The notes under the pieces are model-generated. The model saw nothing but the letters and a program-made list of their open reading frames with translations, was not told the origin of the DNA and ran no database searches. Of a stretch of DNA of 64,000 nt, positions 9,769-19,946 are shown in pieces. The stretch comes from Saccharospirillaceae bacterium (GTDB lineage: Bacteria; Pseudomonadota; Gammaproteobacteria; Pseudomonadales; Oceanobacteraceae): positions 22,255 to 86,254 of the forward strand of contig JAKVCS010000008.1 in assembly GCA_022448365.1 (NCBI GenBank), written 5' to 3'. Made by a program: the position numbers and the translations under genes. Each line of letters begins with the position of its first letter. Position 1 is the stretch's first letter.

Positions 9769-11294
9769 GCCTGATGGATCATCTGATTTTTTTCCCGGTA
9801 CTATTACCGCTGATTACCGGTGTGTTATTACTACTACCGCCATTACATGAAGACTTGCCTCGTCAGCGGATGATGGTATTCGCCGCTAATGCCGCACTGG
9901 TTTTGATTGCTCTGCTATTGCTTGGTAACAGCCTTAAATACGGTACTCAGGTCTATATGATGGGGGACTGGCAGGCACCGTTTGGAATTGCATTGGTAAA
10001 CGATACGCTGGCATCGGTGATGCTGGTATTAACGTCTATTCTGGCGCTGGCAGCACACTTATACGCCTGTGCTGGTGATGACGAAAAAGGCCCCTTTTTC
10101 CAACCGCTGTTTATGTTTCAGATTGTTGGTATTAATGGCGCTTTTCTGACTGGTGATATCTTTAACCTGTTTGTTTTCTTCGAGATTTTATTAATTGCAT
10201 CTTATTCATTGCTGATCCACGGTGGCGGCAAACAGCGCACTCAGGCAGCCGTACATTATGTGTTATTAAATCTTGCGGGTTCAGCCATGTTCCTGTTTGG
10301 TTTGGGTATGATCTATGCGTCATTCGGTACGCTCAATATGGCCGACCTGGCATATAAAGTTGCCCACCTGAACGAAGAGAATATCGAGCTGGCCAAGTCT
10401 GGTGGCTTATTATTGTTAGTCGTATTCGGTCTAAAAGCCGCGTTGTTACCAATGCACTTCTGGTTGCCTCGCACTTACGCATACACGTCGACACCTGTGG
10501 CTGCACTGTTCGCTATTATGACTAAGGTCGGGATTTACAGTATATGGCGTGTTCATACTGCTATCTTTGGTGATCATGCCGGAGAGTTGGCCGGCTTAGC
10601 TATTGGCTGGTTATGGCCATTGGCGCTGATGACTCTGGTAGCGGGAATTATCGCTGTTATGGCAAGTCAGACGTTAAAAATGTTAGCAGCCAATCTGGTG
10701 ATTGTTTCAGCCGGAACGTTATTGGTTACCCTGGCGTTGAATACTCCTGAGGCGACGGCTGCGGGTTTGTATTATCTGATTCACAGCACGTTATTATCAG
10801 CGGCATTATTTTTAATTGCCGGGTTAATTCAGGAGCAACGTGCCCAGGCTCAGGACCGATTTGTTAAAGGTCGGCCAGTATCACAACCCTTATTAATTGG
10901 CGCTTTGTTTTTTATCGCTGCGCTGGGTTTGATTGGTATGCCTCCCTTCTCAGGCTTCGTCGGTAAAATCCTGATTCTGCAGGCATCGTCAGATGTACTC
11001 GAAGCTTCCTGGATCTGGGCTCCATTACTGATGTCAGGTTTAACGGCGATGGTTATGTTAACCCGCGCCGGCAGCACCCTGTTCTGGCGTGCCGCAGGCC
11101 AGCCTGCACAGGAAACCAAAGCGCATGCGTTACAAGTGACTGCGGTAGTTGTTCTGCTTTTATGTTCGCCGTTGATGGTGATATTTGGCGGGCCATTATC
11201 GGATCTAACTGTTACGGCTGCACAGCAGCTGCACAAGGTACCGATGCCGGTGCTCGCCACTGGCGACTTACCCGTAGCGGAGGTATTACCATGA
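9765..11294 (+). CDS. mnhD: Mrp/Mnh antiporter subunit D
   Basis: 509 residues, NuoN/NuoM-like with about 14 membrane helices. It shows the conserved FFEILLIASYSLL helix with its key glutamate, the GLKAALLPMHFWLPRTY lysine helix and LIHSTLLSAALFLIAG. Together with the A subunit it forms one of the two antiporter-like channels of the complex. It overlaps both neighbours by four bases (ATGA type). Confidence 0.95.
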   Translation: MSLMDHLIFFPVLLPLITGVLLLLPPLHEDLPRQRMMVFAANAALVLIALLLLGNSLKYGTQVYMMGDWQAPFGIALVNDTLASVMLVLTSILALAAHLYACAGDDEKGPFFQPLFMFQIVGINGAFLTGDIFNLFVFFEILLIASYSLLIHGGGKQRTQAAVHYVLLNLAGSAMFLFGLGMIYASFGTLNMADLAYKVAHLNEENIELAKSGGLLLLVVFGLKAALLPMHFWLPRTYAYTSTPVAALFAIMTKVGIYSIWRVHTAIFGDHAGELAGLAIGWLWPLALMTLVAGIIAVMASQTLKMLAANLVIVSAGTLLVTLALNTPEATAAGLYYLIHSTLLSAALFLIAGLIQEQRAQAQDRFVKGRPVSQPLLIGALFFIAALGLIGMPPFSGFVGKILILQASSDVLEASWIWAPLLMSGLTAMVMLTRAGSTLFWRAAGQPAQETKAHALQVTAVVVLLLCSPLMVIFGGPLSDLTVTAAQQLHKVPMPVLATGDLPVAEVLP

Positions 11295-11776
11295 TTGCAC
11301 GCTTACTTCCTATGCCGATGCACAGCACCTTGTTGCTGGTTGTGTGGTTATTATTAAACGGTCTCTCTGCAGGGCAGTTATTATTGGGGACCATCCTGGC
11401 GATTGTTATTCCATTACTGACTTCACCATTCGCAGATCACCAGAGTAAGGTGAAAAAGCCTTTTGCAATGGCAGTTTACGTATTGCGTTTATTGTGGGAT
11501 ATCGTTGTTTCTAATGTGGAAGTCGCACATCGGGTATTGCGAAGCAATCGTAAGTTAAATCCTGGTTTTATTGCTTTTCCTTTGGAATTAACCGGAGATT
11601 TTCCGTTAACGGTATTGGCCAGCACTATCTCCCTAACGCCGGGTACTGTAAGTGTCGACTTTTCTGAAGATAAACAATGGCTCTATATTCATGCGTTGCA
11701 CATCGACAATGAACAGGAAATTATTGATTCCATTCGTGATCGTTACGAACAGCCACTAAAGGAGATTTTCTCATGA
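11291..11776 (+). CDS. mnhE: Mrp/Mnh antiporter subunit E
   Basis: 161 residues from the ATG at 11291, which overlaps the D stop by four bases; a longer in-frame reading from 11162 would lie inside the D gene and is rejected. It has two or three N-terminal membrane helices and a cytoplasmic alpha/beta part, with the MrpE motif region LANTISLTPGT-like (ASTISLTPGTVSVD) and ALHIDNEQEI. It is a structural subunit of the Mrp complex. Confidence 0.93.
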   Translation: MIARLLPMPMHSTLLLVVWLLLNGLSAGQLLLGTILAIVIPLLTSPFADHQSKVKKPFAMAVYVLRLLWDIVVSNVEVAHRVLRSNRKLNPGFIAFPLELTGDFPLTVLASTISLTPGTVSVDFSEDKQWLYIHALHIDNEQEIIDSIRDRYEQPLKEIFS

Positions 11777-12057
11777 GTAGTGCAGATGTTCTGAGTTACG
11801 CCATCCTCGGTACCGGGCTGTTGGTTTTGGTATCGCTATTATTGAATGTTTGGCGTATTTTATTGGGCCCGGAAATTACCGACCGTATTCTGGCTCTGGA
11901 TACATTATACATTAATAGTATTGCACTGATTATTTTAATGGGTTTACACAATGGTTCAGCGCTGTATTTCGAAGGTGCGTTGTTAATTGCCATGCTGGGC
12001 TTTGTGAGTACTGCGGCACTGAGTAAATACCTGTTGCGCGGAGATATTATTGAGTGA
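11773..12057 (+). CDS. mnhF: Mrp/Mnh antiporter subunit F
   Basis: 94 residues with three membrane helices. The middle carries GPEITDRILALDTL, the hallmark of MrpF (GP...DR..ALD). Four-base overlaps with E and G fit a translationally coupled operon. Confidence 0.94.
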   Translation: MSSADVLSYAILGTGLLVLVSLLLNVWRILLGPEITDRILALDTLYINSIALIILMGLHNGSALYFEGALLIAMLGFVSTAALSKYLLRGDIIE

Positions 12058-12452
12058 TGGAAAATTCAGATTTATTTAATTATCTGGTGGCTGGCTTGCT
12101 GATTATTGGCGGCTTTTTCGTATTTGTGGGCTCTTTAGGGTTGGCTAAATTACCAGATTTTTTCACACGTTTGCATGCGCCAACGAAAGCTACCACTCTT
12201 GGCATCGGTTCTGTACTGATAGCCTCCATGTTAGTGACCAGTGTGCGTGAAGGTGGCTTCAGTGTTTATGAGCTGGTAATCAGCTTATTCCTGTTTATCA
12301 CAGCTCCGGTTTCTGCCCATATGATGGCAAAAGCTGCACTGCATAAAAAAATCTCTATGTTAGATCGAACGAAAAACCATGACATGACGGCACGAATTGC
12401 GGCCCAAAAAACGCCGCAAGAAGAACAACAGCCGGAAGATTCTCCGGCCTGA
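12054..12452 (+). CDS. mnhG: Mrp/Mnh antiporter subunit G
   Basis: 132 residues with three membrane helices. LGLAKLPDFFTRLHAPTKA is the MrpG signature (G..R.PD...R.HA.TK). The C-terminal ~40 residues form a polar tail rich in Lys, Gln and Glu. Last gene of the operon; a weak hairpin (AAAGCCCT/AGGGCTTT, about 12478-12510) follows and may end the transcript. Confidence 0.94.
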   Translation: MMENSDLFNYLVAGLLIIGGFFVFVGSLGLAKLPDFFTRLHAPTKATTLGIGSVLIASMLVTSVREGGFSVYELVISLFLFITAPVSAHMMAKAALHKKISMLDRTKNHDMTARIAAQKTPQEEQQPEDSPA

Positions 12453-13052
12453 AGTCTTCCCCGGTCTCATTACATTTGAAAGCCCTGTTGGTGTTAATCA
12501 ATAGGGCTTTATTGGTTACAAACTTGCAGATAATCAGTGACTGGGCCATGATAAAAAGATATTCGGAAAACAGAAATCCTGATGCGTCTGGATGATCTTG
12601 TTTTAGCACCCAAATAAGTTATTCAAATCAATTATTGATATTATTATGTTGGCCAGTTATACGACTTATTTAAGCTTCAGTGTTGGCAAGTCAATGCAGG
12701 ATTAACGGCATTTAATATCAATGATTAACCCTGCCACTCATGCTAAATTCTTAAAAGGCTGATAAAAGCGTTCTTGCCGGATTATGGTGATGATAGCTTT
12801 AGGATCAGTACATTAAGCCTAGTCTTGTGAGTAGCATAAGCAGGAATCCATTGCCATGGAATGCGTAATGAAAAATCTTTTCTATCAGTAATAACAGGGT
12901 ATGTGCTGGATTGCCGGTTTATACCGAAACATTTAATCGCCTGAACATATTCTTAGAGATTGCAAATTCCAGCGTATTGCCTGCGGCCATTGCGGCATGC
13001 TGAACAACGGCAGCAACCCCCTGCTTTTATGAGTTAACCAAAGGTACACATT
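12453..13052. other. 600-base gap, no gene seen
   Basis: Between mnhG and the spanin-like pair there is no open frame I trust. The first part holds the weak hairpin after mnhG. The remainder is AT-rich and must include the promoter for the gene at 13053. I looked for holin or endolysin genes here because of the neighbouring pair and found none. Confidence 0.5.
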
Positions 13053-13475
13053 ATGTTTGGCATCAAATCGACGTTAATAACGGCCGGTGTGGGGATCGCA
13101 GCGGTCGCCACTATGGCTTTTTTATGGAAATCAGAAGAACTGAAAGCCGCTAAACTGGAGACCCGGTTAGAGATGATTCGCACGGAACTGGTGCAATCCA
13201 AGAGCAATAATCTGTCATTAAAAACCCAACTAACAAAACAAAATAAAGATCTGGCGCGTTTACAGACTCTGGCAGAAGTGAATCAGGAGAAAATTAATGA
13301 ACTTGAGCATGATCGTGACGACGCCCGTAAGGAAACTGCAACAGCGATTGATCAGATTAACCAGCTACGCTCAAAAGAACTGGAAATGGCCCGACAACAG
13401 CCATATTCACGCGGTAACCTTGCTCACAAGCGTTTGTCTGACAGCATGCAGCGGATTGCCGGAACGCAAGATTGA
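13053..13475 (+). CDS. Membrane-anchored coiled-coil protein, Rz (i-spanin)-like
   Basis: 140 residues. One N-terminal membrane helix (about 8-25, TLITAGVGIAAVATMAFLW) is followed by a long charged coiled coil (about 27-125) with no other domain. This is the layout of phage i-spanins (Rz): inner-membrane anchor with a periplasmic coiled coil. The last 60 codons overlap, in another frame, a gene for a proline-rich lipoprotein, which is exactly how Rz and Rz1 are nested. Known spanins fuse inner and outer membranes in the last step of lysis. I see no sequence signature that proves homology. It could instead be a host envelope protein. Confidence 0.55.
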   Translation: MFGIKSTLITAGVGIAAVATMAFLWKSEELKAAKLETRLEMIRTELVQSKSNNLSLKTQLTKQNKDLARLQTLAEVNQEKINELEHDRDDARKETATAIDQINQLRSKELEMARQQPYSRGNLAHKRLSDSMQRIAGTQD

Positions 13476-13902
13476 GCGTATCCAGGTTGTCAGTATTCCG
13501 GCGTTACCACCAGTTATAACGCTTGCCCCTCCGTCCCCACCCAACTCGACTTTGCCACCGGTATTGGTGACGACGGCTGACGATGTAGCCTATTACATTG
13601 AGGCTTGTGACGCTTTCTCTGATGTCGATGACGATGACTCTGACGCAGTTGCCCGGTTGCAGCAGGATTACCCGGGATTGTCGCGTAGCTCCGCCTGCGA
13701 TTGGGCAGTGTACGGTTTCACTGTTCAGGGGTGGCTTAACTTCGAAGCTTATATGTCAGAGCTGGCTGGTTACGTCGAACAATTGCGGGCTCATATTGAT
13801 TATCAGAATCGTATGATGGAAGAACGGCAGAAAATTGTAGCTGAGCGCGATAAAGCACTGATTGATATGCAATCGAGCCGCGAAACCAGCAGCATCGAAT
13901 AA
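13297..13902 (+). CDS. Proline-rich lipoprotein overlapping the Rz-like gene (o-spanin, Rz1-like)
   Basis: 201 residues read in the frame offset from the gene at 13053. The ATG at 13297 follows AGGAGA at good spacing, inside the upstream gene. A lipobox LTAC places the lipidated cysteine at residue 51, with a hydrophobic segment just before it, though the N-terminal region is long for a signal peptide. After the cysteine comes a proline-rich run (PALPPV, APPSPP), as in Rz1 proteins. Unlike classical Rz1, about 120 further residues follow: an acidic segment (DVDDDDSD), then a helical domain (QGWLNFEAYMSELAGYVEQL). The lack of any phage gene nearby is odd. Confidence 0.55.
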   Translation: MNLSMIVTTPVRKLQQRLIRLTSYAQKNWKWPDNSHIHAVTLLTSVCLTACSGLPERKIERIQVVSIPALPPVITLAPPSPPNSTLPPVLVTTADDVAYYIEACDAFSDVDDDDSDAVARLQQDYPGLSRSSACDWAVYGFTVQGWLNFEAYMSELAGYVEQLRAHIDYQNRMMEERQKIVAERDKALIDMQSSRETSSIE

Positions 13903-13990
13903 GCGGTTTGTATGCTATATCAGAAGGCCGATGAATGAGGTGATGTCACGAATGAGCAGGAGAGTGCTTAAACATGAAGCGCGAAAATCG

Positions 13991-14040
13991 CGGATAAAAA
14001 ATCCCCGCTTCAGATAGCTGAAGCGGGGATTTTTTATCCG
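13991..14040. terminator. 23-bp perfect inverted repeat, bidirectional terminator
   Basis: Two perfectly complementary 23-base arms flank the 4-base loop ATAG; the G+C core (ATCCCCGCTTCAG and its complement) is followed by an A/T run on each side, so it can end transcription in both directions. It sits between the rightward lipoprotein gene and the leftward RND pump gene. Confidence 0.93.
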
Positions 14041-14067
14041 GGGGTTACGGGTTGCAGCCTGAACAAA

Positions 14068-17000
14068 TCAGACTTTCTTCCCTTTAATTTTTTCCCTCGC
14101 GGTTTGCATCATGACGTACAGTGCCGGAATCAGGAAGATACCAATCACTGTTGCAAATAACATCCCAGAGAGCACTACGAAACCGATTGATATACGGCTC
14201 ATTGCGCCGGCACCACTGGCAACGATTAATGGCGCAACGCCGAGAATAAAGGAGAAGGCGGTCATCATGACTGCGCGGAATCGCAAGCTGGCAGCTTCTT
14301 CGGCAGCATCCAGAATTGATTTACCTTCTTCCCGAAGTTGCTTAGCGAATTCGACAATCAGAATGGCGGATTTACTGGCCAGACCAATTAACATCACCAA
14401 GCCAACCTGAGCGTATAAATTGTTATCCAGTCCATTGATTAAATACAACGGAACTAACGCGCCCATAATTGCAACGACCACTGACAGGATAACTGCCAAC
14501 GGAATCGTCCAGCTTTCGTATTGTGCCACCAGAAACAGATAAGCAAACAATAACGACAACGAGAAGATCAGAACCACGTAACCCGCGGATTCACGTTCCT
14601 GCTGTGCGGTACCTGTCCATTCCAGTACATACCCGGATGGCAACACATCAGCGACAATCCGTTCAACTTCCTGCATCACATCACCACTACTGAAGCCATC
14701 TGCGGGTGTGATGTTGATGCCGGCATTGCGGTATGTGTTGTAGCGATCCAGTTTTTGCGGCCCCAGTGCCTGGCGGATATCCAGAATTGATCCTGCAGGA
14801 ACCAGTGCACCATTATCCGACTTAATATAAATACCGCTGATGTCTGCGATGGCATCACGATATTCACTTTCAGCCTGGAGCATCACGCGATAATTGCGGC
14901 CGTATAACGTGAAATCATTCACGTAGGACGAACCCAGCTGGCTTTGCAGGGTATTAAATACAGTCGCTGGTGAAACGTTGAGAGTCGCGGCTTTTTCACG
15001 ATCCAGAATGACTTCCAACTGAGGATTGTTGGCGTTGTAAAAGGTGAAAGCCTGTTTGATTCGATCAGAGCTGTTCAGTGCCAGAATTAAACTGTTTGCT
15101 ACCTGGGCCAGGGCTTGTGGTGTGTCGTTTGCCTGATCCAGCAGGTTAGCTTCCAGTCCACCGGCAGTACCAAGACCAGGAATCGGTGGGGGTGGGAAAC
15201 CAAAGGCATTAGCTCCGGGTATGGCCTGTAATTCTTTGGTCATTTGCTGAAAGGTGACGTACCAAGGAGTATCTGGACGTTCATCCCAATCTGTTAATAC
15301 CGGCAACATAAAAGCGTTGTTGGAAGCGGCACCACCAATTAAGCCGAAGCCACTGATGGTCATCGTGCGCTCAATTTCGGGAATTTCCAGCAGCGTTTCA
15401 TCAATGCTCGCCGCCAGATCTGTGGTGCGATTGACTGATGCGCCCTGAGGCAGCGAAATATCAACAAAGAATGCTCCCTGGTCTTCATAGGGAATGAAAC
15501 CAGTTGGCGTATTTTTGAATAAAAACGCAGTTGCACCACAAATAATTACCAGGAGCGATACAGTGGTCATAACGCGTTTATTCAGGAATACAGCACCTCG
15601 TACGTATGTTATCCGGGCGCCATCCACGCGACGATTAAACCAGGCAAAGAATCCTTTTGGTTCGGCTTCCGGTTTTAGCAGTAAGGCACATAACGCCGGT
15701 GACAAAGTTAAAGCGTTCAGTGAAGACAAAGCAACGGCAACGGAAATGGTGACCGCGAACTGAGTGTATAATTTACCGGTTAAACCCGGCATGAAAGCCA
15801 CCGGAACGAATACCGCCAGAAGCACCAGCGTCGTGGCGATGACCGGACCAATCACTTCGCTCATGGATTTGGCAGTCGCCGCCGGAGCATCAAGGTTATC
15901 CTCCTTCATGTGGCGCTTAACGTTTTCTACCACCACAATCGCATCATCCACCACAATACCAATGGCCAGAATCAGAGCAAACAGAGAAATAGTATTTATT
16001 GAAAATCCCGCCGCTTGCAGCGCAACAAAGGTACCAACCAACGAAACCGGGATGGTTGCCGATGGAATTAAAGTGGCACGCCAGTCGCCCAGGAACAGGA
16101 AGGTTACGGCAATTACCAGAATAAAGGTCATTATCAGCGTATCGACAACTTCGGAAATCGATGCGCGCACAAAGCGGGTGGAGTCATAAAATACCTGATA
16201 TTCCATACCTTCCGGAAAGTACTCGCTGAGGCGCTCCATTTCTGAGATAACTTTATCGGCAACATCCAGTGCGTTGGCACCTGGGCTTTGATAAATGGCG
16301 AACGGAACTCCTGGTTTGCCGTTAACACGCATCTTAAAACCATACGTTTGCGAACCCAGTTCGACACGGGCAACGTCTTTCAGATAAATACGTGAACCAT
16401 CACGACTGGTTTTAACGATAATGTTTTCGAATTCTTTGGCGTCGCTTAAACGGCCTTTACTGGTAATGGTGAACTGGAATTGCTGGTCGCTGCTAACCGG
16501 AGGTGCGCCAATCTGTCCCAGTGCCGCCTGAACCGATTGACTTTGAATAGCCGAGCTGATGTCACTCGGTGTTAAGTTCATTGCCTGTAGCCGATCCGGA
16601 TCAAGCCAGATACGCATACCGTATTCCATACTGCCAAACTGCGAGGCACTGCCCACACCGTTAATACGGGCAATAGCATCTTCCACATAAATCGACGAGT
16701 AATTACTCATAAACAGATTATCGAGACTTTCATCCGGTGATGTCAGAGCAATAACCATCAGCATTGAGCTGGATTGTTTCTGAGTCGTCACACCACGACG
16801 AACAACATCCTGTGGCAGGCTGGCATTCGCCAGTGCAACACGGTTTTGTACATTGACCGCAGCCTGGTCAGGGTCGGTGCCAACCTTAAATGTCACGGTC
16901 AGCGTATAGCTGCCATCGTTGCCACTGGTTGAACTCATGTACAACATATCGTCGACACCGTTCACCATAGATTCAATTGGCGTGGCGACCGTCTCTTCCA

Positions 17001-17172
17001 CAGTCTGGGCATTCGCACCAGTGTAGCTGGCTTCAACTTTCACCTGAGGCGGGGTGATGTCCGGATACTGAGTAACGGGCAAACTGACCACGGCCAGCAA
17101 ACCCGCAATCATGATGACAATGGATATCACCAATGCGAATTTGGGGCGATTAATAAAAAAGCGTGAAAACAT
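14068..17172 (-). CDS. RND multidrug efflux permease, AcrB/MexB-type (HAE1)
   Basis: 1034 residues, the usual length for hydrophobe/amphiphile efflux RND permeases. It starts [13 protein letters not shown], has two periplasmic porter regions, and carries the proton-relay aspartates Asp409/Asp410 in [17 protein letters not shown] plus the conserved lysine in the [12 protein letters not shown] helix. It forms an inner-membrane trimer that pumps drugs, bile salts or solvents outward using proton influx. It lies 3 bases downstream of its adaptor gene. No outer-membrane channel gene or TetR/MarR-type regulator is nearby, so a TolC-like channel encoded elsewhere is expected. Confidence 0.95.
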   Translation of the reverse strand: MFSRFFINRPKFALVISIVIMIAGLLAVVSLPVTQYPDITPPQVKVEASYTGANAQTVEETVATPIESMVNGVDDMLYMSSTSGNDGSYTLTVTFKVGTDPDQAAVNVQNRVALANASLPQDVVRRGVTTQKQSSSMLMVIALTSPDESLDNLFMSNYSSIYVEDAIARINGVGSASQFGSMEYGMRIWLDPDRLQAMNLTPSDISSAIQSQSVQAALGQIGAPPVSSDQQFQFTITSKGRLSDAKEFENIIVKTSRDGSRIYLKDVARVELGSQTYGFKMRVNGKPGVPFAIYQSPGANALDVADKVISEMERLSEYFPEGMEYQVFYDSTRFVRASISEVVDTLIMTFILVIAVTFLFLGDWRATLIPSATIPVSLVGTFVALQAAGFSINTISLFALILAIGIVVDDAIVVVENVKRHMKEDNLDAPAATAKSMSEVIGPVIATTLVLLAVFVPVAFMPGLTGKLYTQFAVTISVAVALSSLNALTLSPALCALLLKPEAEPKGFFAWFNRRVDGARITYVRGAVFLNKRVMTTVSLLVIICGATAFLFKNTPTGFIPYEDQGAFFVDISLPQGASVNRTTDLAASIDETLLEIPEIERTMTISGFGLIGGAASNNAFMLPVLTDWDERPDTPWYVTFQQMTKELQAIPGANAFGFPPPPIPGLGTAGGLEANLLDQANDTPQALAQVANSLILALNSSDRIKQAFTFYNANNPQLEVILDREKAATLNVSPATVFNTLQSQLGSSYVNDFTLYGRNYRVMLQAESEYRDAIADISGIYIKSDNGALVPAGSILDIRQALGPQKLDRYNTYRNAGINITPADGFSSGDVMQEVERIVADVLPSGYVLEWTGTAQQERESAGYVVLIFSLSLLFAYLFLVAQYESWTIPLAVILSVVVAIMGALVPLYLINGLDNNLYAQVGLVMLIGLASKSAILIVEFAKQLREEGKSILDAAEEAASLRFRAVMMTAFSFILGVAPLIVASGAGAMSRISIGFVVLSGMLFATVIGIFLIPALYVMMQTAREKIKGKKV

Positions 17173-17175
17173 AAA

Positions 17176-18243
17176 TTATTGCTCCACTGCTTCAACGGTC
17201 TGACCGTTTTTCACTTTCTGCAGGCCCTGAGTAATAACGCGTTCACCGGCTTCTAAGCCGGAAACGACAATCCAGTTTGAACCCATCTGTTCACCCAGCG
17301 TCACGCGACGCTGCTCAACAACCTGCTGATTATTAACCACCAGTACCATATAACCATCACGATCACGCTGTACGGCAGCTTGTGAAACAGTAACCACTTC
17401 CGGCGCATTCTTAGGTTCGAGTGTTACCCGCACAAACTCGCCCGGTAGCAGCAGTTCATTCGGATTCGGGAATTGGGCACGTATCGCCACCGAGTCGGTT
17501 TCTGTATTCACTTCAGGAGACAAAAAGTCGAACTCACCGTCAAACTCGTATTTTTCACCATTCGAAAGCAGCAGTTGTGGAATCATATTGGACCCTTGCA
17601 GCTCCGGAGAGGCGCGGCGAGCTTCCAGCAGAATTTTGTTGGATACCGAAATATCCACATAAACCGGATCGGTCTGAACAATGGTGGCCAGGTTACTGCT
17701 GTTAGCAGCAATCAGGTTGCCGGTATTTATACTGGCACTGCCAATTTTGCCATCAATCGGACTTTTGATATCGGTATAGCCGAGATTAAGCTGCGCTTGC
17801 TGTAGTTGAGCTTCGGCTTGCAAAACCTGCGATTTTGACTGGTCGCGTTGAGCTTCCGCACTTTCCAGCTGAGCTTTGGAGGTGGCGCCACTTTTGCGTA
17901 ACTTTTGCTGACGACTTAATTCTGCACTGGCCTGTTTTAATGATGCTTTGGCGCTCAATAATGCGGCTTGTGCCTGCTTGAGCTGAATTTCGTAGGTGAC
18001 CTTTTCAATAGAGAACAACGGATCATCTTTTTTCACCCGACTGCCTTCAACAAAATGGCGTTGCTCCAGGATACCGCCCACGCGCGGAATAATCTCGATA
18101 CGCTGTACTGCGCGAATACGCCCGGCGATTTCGATATCCGGCGTTACTTTTTCTTTTTTGATTGTATTAACAATAACGGCGGGACCTTCCGCAAAGCTGG
18201 AATAACTCAGCAGTAGCGCAACGGCCATAAACAAAGGTTTCAT
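17176..18243 (-). CDS. RND periplasmic adaptor (membrane fusion protein)
   Basis: 355 residues from the ATG at 18243, preceded by GGAG; a second in-frame ATG six codons earlier lacks a site and adds a Trp/Cys-rich stub before the signal peptide. Residues 1-18 form a signal peptide ending SSFA, with no lipobox cysteine. The order is barrel-sandwich half (IEIAGRIRAVQRIEI), alpha-helical hairpin (about 85-150, heptad-rich), second lipoyl half (SPIDGKIGS), then beta-barrel and membrane-proximal domains (LLPGEFVRVTLE). It links the permease at 14068 to an outer-membrane channel. Confidence 0.94.
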   Translation of the reverse strand: MKPLFMAVALLLSYSSFAEGPAVIVNTIKKEKVTPDIEIAGRIRAVQRIEIIPRVGGILEQRHFVEGSRVKKDDPLFSIEKVTYEIQLKQAQAALLSAKASLKQASAELSRQQKLRKSGATSKAQLESAEAQRDQSKSQVLQAEAQLQQAQLNLGYTDIKSPIDGKIGSASINTGNLIAANSSNLATIVQTDPVYVDISVSNKILLEARRASPELQGSNMIPQLLLSNGEKYEFDGEFDFLSPEVNTETDSVAIRAQFPNPNELLLPGEFVRVTLEPKNAPEVVTVSQAAVQRDRDGYMVLVVNNQQVVEQRRVTLGEQMGSNWIVVSGLEAGERVITQGLQKVKNGQTVEAVEQ

Positions 18244-18421
18244 GCAAAATCTCCAGTGCATAGGTGGGGGACGGTCTATAAAATCAGATTAGTTCAGGAA
18301 TAGCGAATATGCTTGCACAGCATAATAATCGGCTGAACCGGGTTTGGTTAGCATATAAATGCAATTATAGGTATGGAAGCGGGATGTAATGTGGTGGATC
18401 TGTGTTGTTGTATCGGAGCGC

Positions 18422-19792
18422 TCAGATGCGCTCCAGTGCCTGCTGCAGTTTTTCGACGGCGATCACTTCCATGCCTGGGATCGGCTGACGTGGTACGTTC
18501 CCTTTTGGCACGATGGCGCGTTTAAAACCATGTTTTGCAGCTTCTTTAATTCGCTCCTGACCGGAGGGGACAGGACGGATTTCGCCAGACAGGCCAACCT
18601 CACCAAATACGATTAAATCCTGAGGCAAAGGCTGATTGCGGAACGATGAAAGGGCGGCCAGCAGTAACGCCAGATCGGAACCTGTCTCCGTCACTTTTAC
18701 CCCACCTACAACATTAATGTAGACATCCTGGTCACCCAGGTGGATCCCCCCGTGGCGGTGCATCGCAGCCAGCAATAAATTCAAACGGTTTTGATCGGTG
18801 CCAACGGCCACCCGTTTCGGATGACCAAAATGACTGTCGTCGACCAGCGCCTGAATTTCCACCAATAATGGTCGGGTACCTTCCCAGATCACCATGACGG
18901 CACTGCCAGCGGTAGGTTCTTCGCTGCGGCTGAGGAAAATAGACGATGGATTTTTAACTTCTTTCAAACCCTGATCAAGCATGGCAAAAACACCAAGCTC
19001 ATTAATCGCACCAAAACGGTTTTTAATGCCACGCAGGGTACGAAAACGACTGTCGCCGGAACCCTCTAACATGATCGAGCAGTCGATCATATGTTCCAGT
19101 ACTTTGGGGCCAGCGATGGTGCCATCTTTAGTCACATGACCGACCAGAAATAAAACCGTATCAGTTTGCTTGGCAAAGCGGGTTAAATACGCTGCACTTT
19201 CGCGGACCTGAGAAACGCTGCCGGGGGCTGACTCAACGCCATCGACGTGCATGACCTGAATCGAATCAATTACCACAATCCTGGGCTTGTGCTGCTGCAG
19301 GGTTTGCACCAAACGTTCAACATTGGTTTCGCTGAGCATATTTAATTGGTCTGTGGGTAATCCAAGGCGCTGAGCACGACGGGCAACCTGTTGCAGACTT
19401 TCTTCACCGGTGACATACAATGCCGGCATTTGTGTCGCCAGATGGCACATGGTCTGAAGTAAGAGTGTGGATTTACCGGCGCCAGGGTGGCCACCAATTA
19501 AAATTGCGGAACCCGGCACCAGACCCCCACCCAGAACCCGATCAAACTCCAGCATACCCGAGCTGAAGCGCGGTACCTCATTCAGATCAACCTCTGCCAG
19601 GCGCTGAACGCCTTGAGTACCAGCATTGCCCGCATAACCACCAACGGCAGCCTCCCGAGCCTGGGCCTTGGTACTTGCGACAACAAATTCCTGTAATGTG
19701 TTCCAGGCACCACAGCCGGTGCATTGGCCCTGCCATTTGGAGTGGTCGGTGCCACAGTCATTACATACGTATGCGGTTTTTTTCTTCGCCAT
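18422..19792 (-). CDS. radA: DNA repair protein RadA/Sms
   Basis: 456 residues from MAKKKTAYVC at 19792 (E. coli RadA is 460). A longer reading from 19912 would add 40 residues before the zinc finger and is rejected. Features in order: a C4 zinc finger (CNDCG...CTGCG, residues 10-28), Walker A GHPGAGKST (101-109), the RadA-specific KNRFG motif, and a C-terminal Lon-protease-like domain (GGVKVTETGSDLALLLA). RadA is a RecA-like ATPase that drives branch migration of recombination intermediates. It is transcribed divergently from the response regulator at 19947. Confidence 0.96.
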   Translation of the reverse strand: MAKKKTAYVCNDCGTDHSKWQGQCTGCGAWNTLQEFVVASTKAQAREAAVGGYAGNAGTQGVQRLAEVDLNEVPRFSSGMLEFDRVLGGGLVPGSAILIGGHPGAGKSTLLLQTMCHLATQMPALYVTGEESLQQVARRAQRLGLPTDQLNMLSETNVERLVQTLQQHKPRIVVIDSIQVMHVDGVESAPGSVSQVRESAAYLTRFAKQTDTVLFLVGHVTKDGTIAGPKVLEHMIDCSIMLEGSGDSRFRTLRGIKNRFGAINELGVFAMLDQGLKEVKNPSSIFLSRSEEPTAGSAVMVIWEGTRPLLVEIQALVDDSHFGHPKRVAVGTDQNRLNLLLAAMHRHGGIHLGDQDVYINVVGGVKVTETGSDLALLLAALSSFRNQPLPQDLIVFGEVGLSGEIRPVPSGQERIKEAAKHGFKRAIVPKGNVPRQPIPGMEVIAVEKLQQALERI

Positions 19793-19946
19793 GATGGTAC
19801 AACTGAACTGTAAATAAATGGTTTTGTGAACGAATCGACCGTTTCTTGCTAAAAACGAAAACCACAGACGTCCACAGGTAAAGCATTTCATTGTAGGATT
19901 GATGCCCTGCAAGGCAGCTACCTTAACTTACTGTTCACGAATTATC

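Noticed and set aside
12355..12609. 84-codon minus-strand frame after mnhG
   Set aside because: It overlaps the mnhG coding end and the terminator-like hairpin, and the protein reading is unconvincing.
13053..13902. The spanin-like pair read as one frameshifted gene
   Set aside because: The frames overlap by about 180 bases, the second has its own ribosome site (AGGAGA) and a lipobox inside the overlap; a frameshift would not create these. Still listed as the main refuting test.
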